In this document: piece after piece, positions 8,579-17,563 of the stretch
How the letters are laid out: the number at the start of each line of letters is the position of its first letter
Position numbering within the stretch: position 1 is the first letter of the stretch
Source of the DNA: DAIDKA01 sp963726995
GTDB taxonomy: Bacteria; Pseudomonadota; Gammaproteobacteria; Steroidobacterales; Steroidobacteraceae
Direction of reading: 5' to 3'
Assembly (NCBI GenBank): GCA_963726995.1
Contig: CAVSEP010000004.1
Span: forward strand, 310,001-374,000
DNA length: 64,000 nucleotides
Notes under the pieces: generated by a model
Seen by the model: only the letters and a program-made list of their open reading frames with translations
Told to the model about the DNA's origin: nothing
Databases searched by the model: none
Made by a program: the position numbers and the translations under genes

Positions 8579-9791
8579 ATGCTGACCATCGAACCGGCAC
8601 GGAAGCGCCGTGCCGGCGGCAGCAAGCTCGGGATCGCTCTTGCGGGAGGGGGGCCGCTCGGCGCTTTTTACGAGCTCGGCGCCCTGCACGCGCTGAGTGA
8701 AGCGATCATTGGGCGCGACTTGACGGATTTCGACGTCTTCGTCGGGGTGAGCTCGGGATCCGTGGTCGCAGCGGGTCTCGCGAACGGCATTGACACGACC
8801 GCAATGGGGTCGATCTTCATCAATGATACCGCGACGATGCTGCCCCTGACCCCGGAGATCCTGCTGCATCCGGCCTTCGGGGAGTATGCGCGCCGCATTG
8901 CCCGCCTGCCGCAGGTGTTGGCCGACTACGGGCGATCCATCCTGCGTGACCCGCTGCAGGGGGTCTGGCCCGGACTCATGCGCTCGCTCGGCCGGGTCTT
9001 GCCGACCGCATTATTCGACACCGATCCGCTTGAGCGCTATCTGCACACGGTATTTGGCACCCACGGCCGCAGCGACGACTTTCGCCGGCTGCGGGCTCGG
9101 CTGTTCGTCGTTGCGACCAATCTGAATACCGGCGCGACGGTAGTGTTCGGCGATGATGAGCATGCGGGCGTCGCGATATCGCGCGCGGTGGCCGCAAGCG
9201 CCGCGCTGCCGGGGTTGTACGCGGCCGTGGAGATTGGCGGCGAGCACTACGTCGACGGCGCCCTGATCCGCACGATGCACGCTTCGCTCGCGTTGGAAGC
9301 GGACTGCGACCTGGTCATCTGCATCAATCCGCTGGTGCCCTTCGACGCCTCGCGCGTCAAAGATAGGCCTCACGTCAATCTCGCCGATGCGGGCCTGCCC
9401 GTGATCCTCGGCCAGACCTTCCGCGCCCTGATTCACTCGCGCATGCAGGTCGGCATGGCAAGCTATCGAGCGCGATTTCCAAAAGCCGATTCGCTGCTGC
9501 TCGAGCCGGACCGCGACGACGCCAAATTGTTCTTTGCAAACGTGTTCCGGTATTCGGGTCGGCAGAGCCTCGCAGACCATGCCTACCAGCGCACGCGGCG
9601 CGATTTGCTCGCGCAGGCCGACGCGCTATCCGTCGTGCTGCAGCAGCCGCGGACTGACGCTGGACATGAAGCGCCTGCGCGACCCGAAGCGCACGTTCTG
9701 GGACGCGGCCCGGGAGCGCAGCTGCCGCTCGCGGCAGGTGACCAACCGGCTCGCGCAGGCCCTCGGTCGCCTCGAGAAGGCTCTGGGGTGA
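8579..9791 (+). CDS. Patatin-like phospholipase, probable frameshift near 9647
   Basis: This is a patatin-family serine lipase/acyl hydrolase. The oxyanion loop GGGPLGAF is at residues 23-30, the nucleophile Ser58 sits in GVSSG, and the catalytic dyad Asp226 is in YVDGAL. The reading frame is normal up to residue 356 (LSVVLQQ). After that, the family-like C-terminus (RGLTLDMKRLRDPKRTF onward) continues in the next frame and stops at 9791, four bases before the next gene. One extra base at about 9647 explains both. Without the shift the frame runs 300 bases into the next gene as low-complexity nonsense. It may be a sequencing error or a real mutation outside the catalytic core. It starts 6 bases after the phasin stop. 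Confidence 0.82.
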
Positions 9792-9794
9792 TGC

Positions 9795-10712
9795 ATGGCC
9801 GCGCGCTTCTGGGGACTGTTTCTGGTCGGCAACGTGGTCGCGGCGGCGGGAGTCACGGTAGTTGTGGCGCATGCCATGTCGTTGTCGACACCGGCGGCGC
9901 TGAGCGTGACACTCGCCGCGCTGATTGGTCTGCCGGCACTGCTTGTGACGGCATCGTTCATCCAGGCCGCCGTGGCGGACGGCAGCGGCGGTGCCGGCCA
10001 TCGGCGCCTCGGGCCCACGCTTCGCGCCTTATGCGCCGAGTGCCTGTATTTCGATCGCGCGGTGCTCGCCATGGTCACGGCGCCGTACGCGCATGACCCG
10101 GAAATCGATACGCCTGTCGGCCGCGCGCGGCCGGTGCTGCTGATCCACGGCATCCTGTGCAATCGCGGCGTATGGCGGCCCTGGTTCGCGCCCCTGCGTG
10201 CCCGCGGCTTCGGGCCGGTCCGCGCGGTGAAACTCGAGCCTTTGCTTGGCGATATCGAAGCGCACGCCGAGGCCGTGGCGCAGGAACTGCGCGATCTGCA
10301 GCGCAGCTGTCAGGGTGCGCGCGTTACGATCATCGCGCACAGCATGGGTGGACTGGTGGCGCGGGCGGCGCTGCGCCGCGTCGGCGCGGCGGTCGTGCGC
10401 GAAATCGTCGCAATCGCATCGCCGCATCACGGCACGACCATGGCGCGTCCGTTCCCGTGGCCGGCGGCACGGCAGATGCGGCCGGACTCACCCTGGCTGC
10501 ATGCGCTCGACACCGCTGCGGCGGCATCCGACGGCGTCACGATCATCAGCATGTATTCACCGCAGGACAATCTGATCGTGCCCGCGCGCAGCGCCATCCT
10601 CGAGGGCGCCCACGTACTCGAATTCGCCGGCATGGGCCATCTCGGCCTGCTCGGGCGACGTCGCTGCATCGACGCGGCGATTTCAGCCCTCGCGCCGGCG
10701 GCGCCGGCATGA
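9795..10712 (+). CDS. Membrane-anchored alpha/beta hydrolase (lipase)
   Basis: This 305-aa hydrolase has two N-terminal hydrophobic segments (residues about 4-30 and 36-60) followed by an alpha/beta-hydrolase fold. The oxyanion motif LLIHGILCN is near 117, the nucleophile elbow AHSMGG near 180, an Asp in MYSPQDNLIV and the final His in GMGHLGLL. This matches triacylglycerol lipase and esterase families with the nucleophile Ser in AHSMGG. It begins 3 bases after the corrected stop of the patatin gene and overlaps the next gene by ATGA. It probably hydrolyses acylglycerol or wax ester at the inner membrane. Confidence 0.86.
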   Translation: MAARFWGLFLVGNVVAAAGVTVVVAHAMSLSTPAALSVTLAALIGLPALLVTASFIQAAVADGSGGAGHRRLGPTLRALCAECLYFDRAVLAMVTAPYAHDPEIDTPVGRARPVLLIHGILCNRGVWRPWFAPLRARGFGPVRAVKLEPLLGDIEAHAEAVAQELRDLQRSCQGARVTIIAHSMGGLVARAALRRVGAAVVREIVAIASPHHGTTMARPFPWPAARQMRPDSPWLHALDTAAAASDGVTIISMYSPQDNLIVPARSAILEGAHVLEFAGMGHLGLLGRRRCIDAAISALAPAAPA

Positions 10713-11428
10713 TGCGCAGGGACGCTGTGAACAAGCTCGATGAGCTGCTGGCGCGCAAGCGCGCGCTGGATGCGCGGCCGGTCGCTGCGCCGGCGTTCGC
10801 GGTCCGACTGCAGCAGCTGCGTGCCTGGCAGGCGGCGCGTCTGGCGCAAACCTACGCGGATCTGCGCGAAGACAGGCGCTATGGCGCGGCCGTGGAGTTC
10901 TTTCTGCGCGATGTGTATGGGGCTGACAACATCGCACGACGCGACAGTGATTTCGAACGCGCCTGGCGCCACTTTAAAAGGGCGTTGCCGCGCACCGCGC
11001 TCGACGTACTCGAACGCGGAGTGGCACTCGACTTGCTGAGCGCCGAGCTCGATCATGCCATGGCAGAGCGCTTGCCGGCGGTCCCACTTTCGGGGGCAAT
11101 CTATGCGGCGACTTACCGTCGGGTCGGGCGCGTGGATGAGCGCCGCCGCCAGATCGACCTCCTGATTGGCATCGGCGCCGACCTGGATCGCATCGTGCAT
11201 CGGGCCTGGATCGCCGTCGCATTGCGCTCGGTGCATGCGCCAGCACACGCGGCGGGCTTCGGCGTCCTGCAGGATTTTCTCGAGCGGGGCCTGGATGCCT
11301 TCCGGCAAATGCGCGGGGCAGATGAATTTCTAGGCGTGATTCGCGCGCGCGAAACTCAATTACTGGAGGCCATCATGAGCGGGGATCGTCCGTTCGAGGC
11401 CGCGCTCCAGCCGGCGGCCGCGCGATGA
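10709..11428 (+). CDS. Conserved protein of unknown function in lipase operon
   Basis: This 239-aa protein has no signal peptide, membrane segment or cofactor motif that I can name. It is rich in Arg and Leu and appears helical. A distinctive block, AAVEFFLRDVYGADN followed by ARRDSDFERAW (residues about 53-80), looks like a conserved family signature, but I cannot assign its function. The ATG start overlaps the stop of the preceding lipase, and the stop overlaps the GMC gene start, so it is translationally coupled on both sides. It may be a partner or chaperone of the lipases. The frame is open further upstream, but that part is a shadow of the lipase gene. Confidence 0.8.
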   Translation: MMRRDAVNKLDELLARKRALDARPVAAPAFAVRLQQLRAWQAARLAQTYADLREDRRYGAAVEFFLRDVYGADNIARRDSDFERAWRHFKRALPRTALDVLERGVALDLLSAELDHAMAERLPAVPLSGAIYAATYRRVGRVDERRRQIDLLIGIGADLDRIVHRAWIAVALRSVHAPAHAAGFGVLQDFLERGLDAFRQMRGADEFLGVIRARETQLLEAIMSGDRPFEAALQPAAAR

Positions 11429-13008
11429 GCGGTCGGGAGTTCGACTACGTGATCGTCGGCGCGGGTTCGGCCGGGTGCGTGCTCGCCAACCGGCTGTCGG
11501 CGCGTACGGAGCTGCGAGTGTTGCTTCTGGAGGCCGGCGGCCCGGACTCCAGCCCCTTCATACACATGCCCGCCGGCATAGCCCGCCTGGTCGACGATCC
11601 GAAGATCGATTGGCGCTACAGCACCGAACCCGAAGCAGGACTCGAGGGGCGCCGCCTGTACTGGCCGCGCGGCCGGGTGCTCGGCGGCAGCAGTTCCATC
11701 AACGCAATGTGCTACACGCGCGGCCATCCTGGGGACTACGATGAATGGGCCGATGCCGCCGGCAGCGGCTGGAGCTACGCGAGCGTGCTGCCCTGGTTCC
11801 GGAAGGCCGAGGATCAGGCGCGCGGCGCCAACGAGTTCCACGGCAGCGGCGGGCCGCTATCGGTCTCGGACCTGAAATATCGCAATCCCTTGAGCGGCGT
11901 GTTCGTCGCGGCCGGCGCGGCCTGCGGACTGCCGCGCAACGAGGACTTCAACGGTCCGGTGCAGGAAGGCATCGGGTTCTACCAGGTCACGCAGCGCGAC
12001 GGACGCCGGTGCAGCACGGCGGTGGCCTATCTCGTGCCGGCGCGCGCGCGCCCGAACCTCGAGGTGCGCACCAAGTGCCTCGCGACCCGGGTGATCTTCG
12101 CGGCCGGACGCGCCTGCGGCGTCGAGTACCTTCAGGGCGGCGCGCTGCACCGCACGCACGCCGCGCGCGAGGTGCTGCTTGCTGGCGGCGCGATCGGTTC
12201 GCCGCAACTGCTGCTCCTGTCGGGGATCGGGCCGGCGGCGGCGCTGCGCGCACGCGGCATCGCCGTCGTCGCGGACCGCGCCGAGGTCGGCGCCAATCTG
12301 CAGGACCACCTGGATTTCTGCACCTTGAACAAGTGCACGCAGCCGATCACCTACGATTTCTCAAGGTGGCAGGAAATCAAGGTGGCCCTACGTTATCTGT
12401 TGACCCGATCCGGGCCCGGCGTCAGCAATGTCGCCGAGGCCGGCGCATTCGTGCACACGGCGCTCGCGCCGGATGCGCGACCCGATGTCCAGCTGCATTT
12501 CGTGCCGGCGCAGCTCGACGACCACGGCCGCAATCGACTGCCGAGCCACGGCTTCACCATCCACGCCTGCGCACTGCGCCCGCACAGTCGCGGCTGCCTG
12601 ACCCTGCATTCGGCTGATCCGTGCGTCCGGCCGCGCATCAGCGCCGCCTACTTGAGCGATGCGCGCGATCTCGACACGCTGCTCGAGGGCGTTGAATTGT
12701 CGCGCGCTATCATCGCCGCCGCGCCGTTCGATGCCTTCCGTGGCGCGGAGGTCTTTCCCGGCGCCGGCGTCAGGACCCGCGATCAGCTCGCCGCGGTCGT
12801 GCGGTGCAAGGCGGAGACGATCTATCACCCCGTCGGCACCTGCCGCATGGGCAACGATGCCGATGCAGTAGTCGACGCGAACTTGCGCGTGCGCGGTGTC
12901 GAGGGCCTGCGCGTGGTGGATGCCTCCATCATGCCGCGCCTGATCGGCGGCAACACTAATGCCCCGACCATCATGATCGCCGAGAAGGCCGCGGCCAGCC
13001 TGCCATGA
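11425..13008 (+). CDS. GMC-family FAD alcohol dehydrogenase/oxidase
   Basis: This is a glucose-methanol-choline oxidoreductase of 527 aa. The FAD-binding VGAGSAGCVLANRL is near residues 11-25, GMC signature 1 is PRGRVLGGSSSINAM near 86, signature 2 is GAIGSPQLLLLSGIGP near 251, and the catalytic His is in YHPVGTCRMG near 470. The type is closest to choline dehydrogenase and AlkJ-like alkanol dehydrogenases. In this operon, between lipases, it most likely oxidises the fatty alcohol released by wax ester hydrolysis to aldehyde, which the aldehyde dehydrogenase could then process. The substrate is inferred. Both ends overlap neighbouring genes by 4 bases. Confidence 0.92.
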   Translation: MSGREFDYVIVGAGSAGCVLANRLSARTELRVLLLEAGGPDSSPFIHMPAGIARLVDDPKIDWRYSTEPEAGLEGRRLYWPRGRVLGGSSSINAMCYTRGHPGDYDEWADAAGSGWSYASVLPWFRKAEDQARGANEFHGSGGPLSVSDLKYRNPLSGVFVAAGAACGLPRNEDFNGPVQEGIGFYQVTQRDGRRCSTAVAYLVPARARPNLEVRTKCLATRVIFAAGRACGVEYLQGGALHRTHAAREVLLAGGAIGSPQLLLLSGIGPAAALRARGIAVVADRAEVGANLQDHLDFCTLNKCTQPITYDFSRWQEIKVALRYLLTRSGPGVSNVAEAGAFVHTALAPDARPDVQLHFVPAQLDDHGRNRLPSHGFTIHACALRPHSRGCLTLHSADPCVRPRISAAYLSDARDLDTLLEGVELSRAIIAAAPFDAFRGAEVFPGAGVRTRDQLAAVVRCKAETIYHPVGTCRMGNDADAVVDANLRVRGVEGLRVVDASIMPRLIGGNTNAPTIMIAEKAAASLP

Positions 13009-14051
13009 TCGCGCGCCTGCGCAGCTTCGCACAGGTGATCGGAGCCGGCCTCGACCGCACGCTGGCCGCACTTCAGTCTTCGCTGGGAGGGCTGCTCGAC
13101 GTGCCGGCGCGCGAACGGTTTCTCGCGGTCCTGAATGGCGTTCTCGGCGATCGCCTCGCCTCGAGCGCCAGCCCGCTCGCCATCACGATGCACCTGCGGC
13201 GCGGCGGCAAGCCGATCGACTTGACCCCGGCCGGCATCGCCGCGGCGGTCCCGGCGGCGAGCGCGAAGCTGCTCGTCCTCGTGCATGGCCTGTGCATGAA
13301 CGATCTACTGTGGGCGCGTGCCGGCCACGATCACGGCGCCGCGCTGACGCGCGACCTGTCCTATTGCTGTGTCTACCTGCACTACAACAGCGGCTTACAC
13401 GTTTCGTCGAATGGCCGTCAGGCGGCGCAGCTCTTCGAGGCGCTGCTCGCCGCCTGGCCGGTGCCGGTCGAGGAATTTGCCGTTGTCGCGCACAGCATGG
13501 GCGGCCTGGTCGTGCGCAGCGCCGTGCACTACGGCACAGCCGCCGGCCACGCATGGCCCGGAAAGCTCGGCAGCCTGGTCTTTCTCGGCGTGCCCCATCT
13601 CGGCGTGCCGCTCGAGCGCCTAGGCCACTGGCTCGAACTTCTGTGGAATAAGACGCCGTTCACCGCGCCTCTCGCCAAGGCCGGAACGCTGCGCAGCGCG
13701 GGTATCACCGACTTGCGCTTTGGGTTCGTGCTTGACGAGGACTGGCAGGGCGGCGATCGCTTCGGAGAGGATGGAGCCGTCCGCGCCGCGCTCGCCCTGC
13801 CGGCTGGCGTACGTTGCTACGCCATCGCCGCCGCGCTCGGCAAGGAGAGCGCACCGCTGCGCAATGGCTGGCTGGGAGACGGCCTGGTGCCAGTGAACAG
13901 CGCACTCGGCCGGCACGCTGATCCCGCCCTGGCGCTCGTGATTCCCGCGGGACGTCAATGGATCGCGTACCGTTGCGGCCATTTGGACCTCCTCGGCCAA
14001 GCTAACGTCTACGAGCACATCCGCGGGTGGTTGGCGGATCCCCGCTCTTGA
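13005..14051 (+). CDS. Alpha/beta hydrolase (esterase/lipase, PGAP1-like)
   Basis: This 348-aa hydrolase has LVLVHGLCMND near residue 90, the nucleophile elbow AHSMGGL near 164, VFLGVPHLG near 195 and a late His in YRCGHLDLLG near 328. This set matches lipases and esterases with the PGAP1/GPI-deacylase-like core. There is no clear signal peptide, so it is probably cytoplasmic or granule-associated. It is the last gene of the coupled operon beginning at the patatin gene and overlaps the GMC gene by ATGA. After it the accessory region begins. Confidence 0.85.
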   Translation: MIARLRSFAQVIGAGLDRTLAALQSSLGGLLDVPARERFLAVLNGVLGDRLASSASPLAITMHLRRGGKPIDLTPAGIAAAVPAASAKLLVLVHGLCMNDLLWARAGHDHGAALTRDLSYCCVYLHYNSGLHVSSNGRQAAQLFEALLAAWPVPVEEFAVVAHSMGGLVVRSAVHYGTAAGHAWPGKLGSLVFLGVPHLGVPLERLGHWLELLWNKTPFTAPLAKAGTLRSAGITDLRFGFVLDEDWQGGDRFGEDGAVRAALALPAGVRCYAIAAALGKESAPLRNGWLGDGLVPVNSALGRHADPALALVIPAGRQWIAYRCGHLDLLGQANVYEHIRGWLADPRS

Positions 14052-14185
14052 TTCCGCGCCAGCCGCGCTACTTTGGCGATGCATGATCAAGGGGGCGATC
14101 GGTGGGTGCGCGTGTCCTCATCGTCGGCGGTTCTACGCGATCTACTGACCATTGATGACAACACTGCGCCTTCCCCGCACTGCAC

Positions 14186-14310
14186 TCATGCAGCCAATCG
14201 CAGTTCCGGTTCCAGGCCGGCGCGGGCTGCCAATGTCAGCAGCATATCCGGGCTGAAGTCCTGTCACCGGCCTTTGACTAACCGCGACACACGCGGTTGG
14301 ATAGTGATGT
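14186..14310 (-). pseudogene. Relic of XRE-type HTH antitoxin (copy 1)
   Basis: Read on the minus strand, this translates as ITIQPRVSRLVKGR, a TGA stop (14264-14266), QDFSPDMLLTLAARAG and LEPELRLAA with its natural stop at 14186-14188. It is the C-terminal half of the small HTH antitoxin family that pairs with HigB/Gp49-type toxins. The internal TGA replaces the usual Trp codon, and the N-terminal part is missing. A second relic lies at 18988-19150. Confidence 0.7.
14215..14300 (+). repeat. 86-bp direct repeat, left copy
   Basis: The copy at 14215-14300 aligns without gaps with 18991-19076, with roughly 85 percent identity by eye. Both encode the same part of an HTH antitoxin on the minus strand. 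The two copies flank the VirD4-like gene and its partner. They are too diverged to be target-site duplications of a recent insertion. Confidence 0.75.
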
Positions 14311-14935
14311 TGTGAGCGAGCAGACGACCGGTTACGGCGCGTGGTCGATCGATCAGTGGACGCGACCGGGAGACAATAGCGTCACGATTCGGTTGAATAC
14401 CACATTGTTGAATCGCATGGCGGCGCTACGAGCGGCGGGCGACCCACGCTATCAAGCAGGGCCGACGCCGTTACCGGCCGCGGCGTCTGGTCTGATCGGA
14501 CCCGTGACGCTGATGAGCGTCGCTCGATTGCCCCTCACCGACTAGCACGCAGTGGCCGCCGCGCACTGAACCGCTATCGAACTGGCAAATCAATCGCTTA
14601 GTAATCTGGTCGCTGCCCCTTCGGCCAGGTGGCAACGGGCAGGGTTGCCAACCCAGGGTATATGGTTGAAGGGTGATAAGAAAGTCTTTAATAATTAGTT
14701 ACTTATCGTGTAATTCGCTTCCGACCCGAGCCTCCATTTCTCATCCGGGCGCGATCAGTTACAGCGCGTCAAGCCCTATATTCGCGCAGCCTGCCCCACG
14801 GGCGGCGCAGTGCCACATCGGCGTTGCGCCCGCTGCGGGCGTATTCTATTTTGATGGGGTGTACCCGGATTGCTCCAGAAGATCAATCCAAAGTCCTGCC
14901 AAAGAACGAACAATAACTTCAAGGATTAGGCATCC

Positions 14936-17560
14936 ATGACGCCCTGCGCTTCAAAGACCGGGTCAGCACGTATTGCTCTGTACGCCGTTCTCTTGAGTCT
15001 TTTCGGGGCCGTTCATTCGCAAGTTCAGGCGCAGGACGTGAGCTATTTGAGCCAGATGCCCAGCATCGATCGGGTTGTGCAGGACATGAAGGTGTCGGGC
15101 TCGCGTGACAGCGCCGCCCGCACCTTCGTCGCGCTCTCGCGGTTGCTCTCGATCATTCAGAGTCAGTCCAGCCAACGTCGTCCGTTGCCGGCCGAGCAAT
15201 TGCTGGCCGAGCAGTATTCAACGCTGGCGTTTCAGATTCGAGCGCAGCAGGACGCCAAGGTGGATCAATCCTGCTCCACAAACGATTGCGAGAAGTACCT
15301 TATCTATCGTTGCGAACAGGCATACACCTTTGAGCCGGCCTTTTCGCGCGTGATTCTGGACAAGTATTTCACGCCACAGTGGCAGCAACAGTACGGCGGC
15401 AAGCTCGGCGGAACGGTCTGGCAGGATGCATTGAAGCTGCCCGCGGGCACGCAGCTGAGCCCGCAGTTCCTCAAGGCCGCAGCCAAATCCTGCGCCGACA
15501 CATCGATGCTGGGCCGGCTGTTCCACGGCAGCTCCAGTGAAAGCGCAGCAGCGCAGCCTGCGGCCTATCAGGGCAGCAGCGGTCCCGGGCTACTCTCCTT
15601 GCTATTGGGCGGGATCTGGAGCCTGTTCAAGGCCATTTGGATTCCGCTTCTGATCGGCTACTGGGTGGTACGGCGGTTCTTTCGCTCACGCTTCTGGCTC
15701 AACCGCAAGCGGCGCAAGAACATTCAAGCCAATAACCGTCACGCACTGTCACTGTTTGCCGGCGCCACTCAACAAGAGCGCGAACGTTCGATCATCGACG
15801 CCTTCGATGCCCCGGATTTCACCTTTCAATACAGCGTGGTCGACAAGGATGCGAAGAACACTTTCGTCCTGTTGCGCCACACGCGCTCCTTCAAACGCGA
15901 TGAGTTCGAGGCGCTGCGGTTTGCCTACCTGGTCTACAACCGCGGCATCCTGTCCGATGAACAGTTTCATTGGTTCCGATGCACGGCCATTTACGGCGGC
16001 GGCGCCACGGATCCGTCCGAGTTTCGACGCCTGAAGAGCAAGTGGTTTCAGACCGATCGCAACAATATCGAGGAGGGACGCCAGGCCGTTGCCCGCTATA
16101 TGCAGGCGAACTCCGGCCAGGATATCGAAGGCCAGGCGCTCGCGATCATCCAGAAGTTGACTCAAAGCCATCCGCTGGACCCGCTGTACCGGGATATGAA
16201 GCAGCGTTTCGTCGAGGGTGCCTACTGGCTGACGCCGGGGGAACTGAAGCGATCCGCCTTCGCCCCCTCCGAAAGTCCCTACAGCCTGACCTTCGGCATT
16301 CTGGACGGCACCACCACCGAGCTGGCCTATTCCGGCGACGGTTCGGTGATCACCGTCGCACCGCCCGGCTCGGGCAAGACGCAGTGCAATGTGTTTCCGA
16401 ATCTGCTGCGCTGGCCAGGGCCCGCGGTGGTGTTCGACGTCAAAGGCGAGATCTACGATCAGACCAGCCGCTGGCGCTCGCAGAACGTCGGGCCCGTCAT
16501 CAAGTTCAGTCCGCTGGATCCCCAGCGCAGCGCCTGCTTCAACCCGCTGACCTTCGTGCGTCGTGACACTCTCTACATCTGGGAGGATGCGCGGTTCCTC
16601 GCCCAGATGATGATCGTTCCGGTCGCCAAGGAGCCCTTCTGGGAGGACAAGGCGCGCGAGATCCTCACCTGCATCATCGCGGATGTGGCCTTCTGGAATC
16701 TGCCCGACAAGCGCCCGCTGTCGAAGATGCTGTCGATCATCAACCGCAACGGCTGGGCCGATTTCGTCGATCGGCTGCAGAAGAATCCTGAATCCCAGAC
16801 CATGCGCGATGAGGGCGCGAACCTCGCCCACATGGACCCGAAAACGCTGGACGGCGCCCTGCAGACGGCGAAGGCGAGTCTGAGTGCCTGGGTCGGCGAA
16901 CGCATCGCGCAGGTCACGCGCACGTCGGACTGGTCACCGCTGGATCTGCGCGGCGGAAAAAATCCGACGATCTATATCTGCGTGAAGCCGAACGAGATCG
17001 ATGCCTACCTGTCATTGCTGCGCGTCGTCATCGCGCAGCACATCCGGGCGCTGACTTCAGCCGAACTGCCGCCCCACGGCGCACCGCCGATCCTGTTCGT
17101 GCTGGATGAGCTGCCGCGACTGAAGTACATGCCGCCGGTGGAAGAGGCGCTGGAGGTCGGCCGTGGCTACGGCATCAAGCTGTGGATGTTTGCCCAGAGT
17201 CTGGGCCAGCTGCGCAACGCCTATCCCAATGCCGATGGCATGATGGGCAGCTGCGGCGTGCGCACCTTCATGAACCCAAGCCTTCAGGACGGCACGGCGG
17301 CGCTGCTCTCGGAGCAGATTGGATTTCGCAGCGGCGAGCATCACGGCGGCAAGGGCCAGGGTGCCAATCAGCGCGGTGCTCCGGAACTCATCATCGATGC
17401 TCCCACTCTCGCCGGTGCGAACTTCAAGGATCTGCAGATCGTGCTCGGCGTCGGCAGCAAGCCGGCACGGGTCCGCAAGCGCTTCGCCTACATGGACCCG
17501 ACCGTCACCGCGAAAATGGGCGCGGCGGCGCCACCCACGGCGACGGCCGCGGGGGGCTAG
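14936..17560 (+). CDS. Orphan VirD4/TraG-like type IV coupling ATPase
   Basis: This 874-aa protein is related to conjugative coupling proteins, the hexameric ATPases that bring substrates to type IV secretion channels. A signal-like hydrophobic segment is at residues 11-30. Then comes an extracytoplasmic region of about 185 residues with Cys113, Cys118, Cys126 and Cys186, then a transmembrane helix at about 218-246. The cytoplasmic part has Walker A APPGSGKT (475-482), Walker B ILFVLDE (719-725) and the family motif FAQSLGQL (752-759). Ordinary VirD4 proteins have only a short periplasmic loop, so this N-domain is unusual. No relaxase, VirB channel or pilus gene is in the window. AAGGATT lies about 12 bases before ATG 14936. 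A coiled-coil gene follows after 3 bases. Alternative roles include effector or peptide export. Confidence 0.88.
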   Translation: MTPCASKTGSARIALYAVLLSLFGAVHSQVQAQDVSYLSQMPSIDRVVQDMKVSGSRDSAARTFVALSRLLSIIQSQSSQRRPLPAEQLLAEQYSTLAFQIRAQQDAKVDQSCSTNDCEKYLIYRCEQAYTFEPAFSRVILDKYFTPQWQQQYGGKLGGTVWQDALKLPAGTQLSPQFLKAAAKSCADTSMLGRLFHGSSSESAAAQPAAYQGSSGPGLLSLLLGGIWSLFKAIWIPLLIGYWVVRRFFRSRFWLNRKRRKNIQANNRHALSLFAGATQQERERSIIDAFDAPDFTFQYSVVDKDAKNTFVLLRHTRSFKRDEFEALRFAYLVYNRGILSDEQFHWFRCTAIYGGGATDPSEFRRLKSKWFQTDRNNIEEGRQAVARYMQANSGQDIEGQALAIIQKLTQSHPLDPLYRDMKQRFVEGAYWLTPGELKRSAFAPSESPYSLTFGILDGTTTELAYSGDGSVITVAPPGSGKTQCNVFPNLLRWPGPAVVFDVKGEIYDQTSRWRSQNVGPVIKFSPLDPQRSACFNPLTFVRRDTLYIWEDARFLAQMMIVPVAKEPFWEDKAREILTCIIADVAFWNLPDKRPLSKMLSIINRNGWADFVDRLQKNPESQTMRDEGANLAHMDPKTLDGALQTAKASLSAWVGERIAQVTRTSDWSPLDLRGGKNPTIYICVKPNEIDAYLSLLRVVIAQHIRALTSAELPPHGAPPILFVLDELPRLKYMPPVEEALEVGRGYGIKLWMFAQSLGQLRNAYPNADGMMGSCGVRTFMNPSLQDGTAALLSEQIGFRSGEHHGGKGQGANQRGAPELIIDAPTLAGANFKDLQIVLGVGSKPARVRKRFAYMDPTVTAKMGAAAPPTATAAGG

Positions 17561-17563
17561 CAG

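Larger units (their letters stand above)
14052..14935. other. 884-base gap with antitoxin relic, before VirD4-like gene
   Basis: No intact gene is recognised. The left part holds a decayed HTH antitoxin fragment on the minus strand (14186-14310, listed separately). The small plus-strand frame at 14297-14545 gives no recognisable product. The stretch at about 14665-14720 is AT-richer than its surroundings and may hold the promoter of the coupling-protein gene. I see no inverted terminal repeats or attachment site I can defend. Confidence 0.5.

Noticed and set aside
9792..10096. C-terminal extension of the patatin-like protein past 9791
   Set aside because: The composition is nonsense and overlaps the lipase gene. 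It is explained by a one-base frameshift near 9647.
10157..10708. Upstream extension of the unknown 239-aa protein
   Set aside because: It is a shadow of the alpha/beta hydrolase gene. The ATGA overlap at 10709 gives the natural start.
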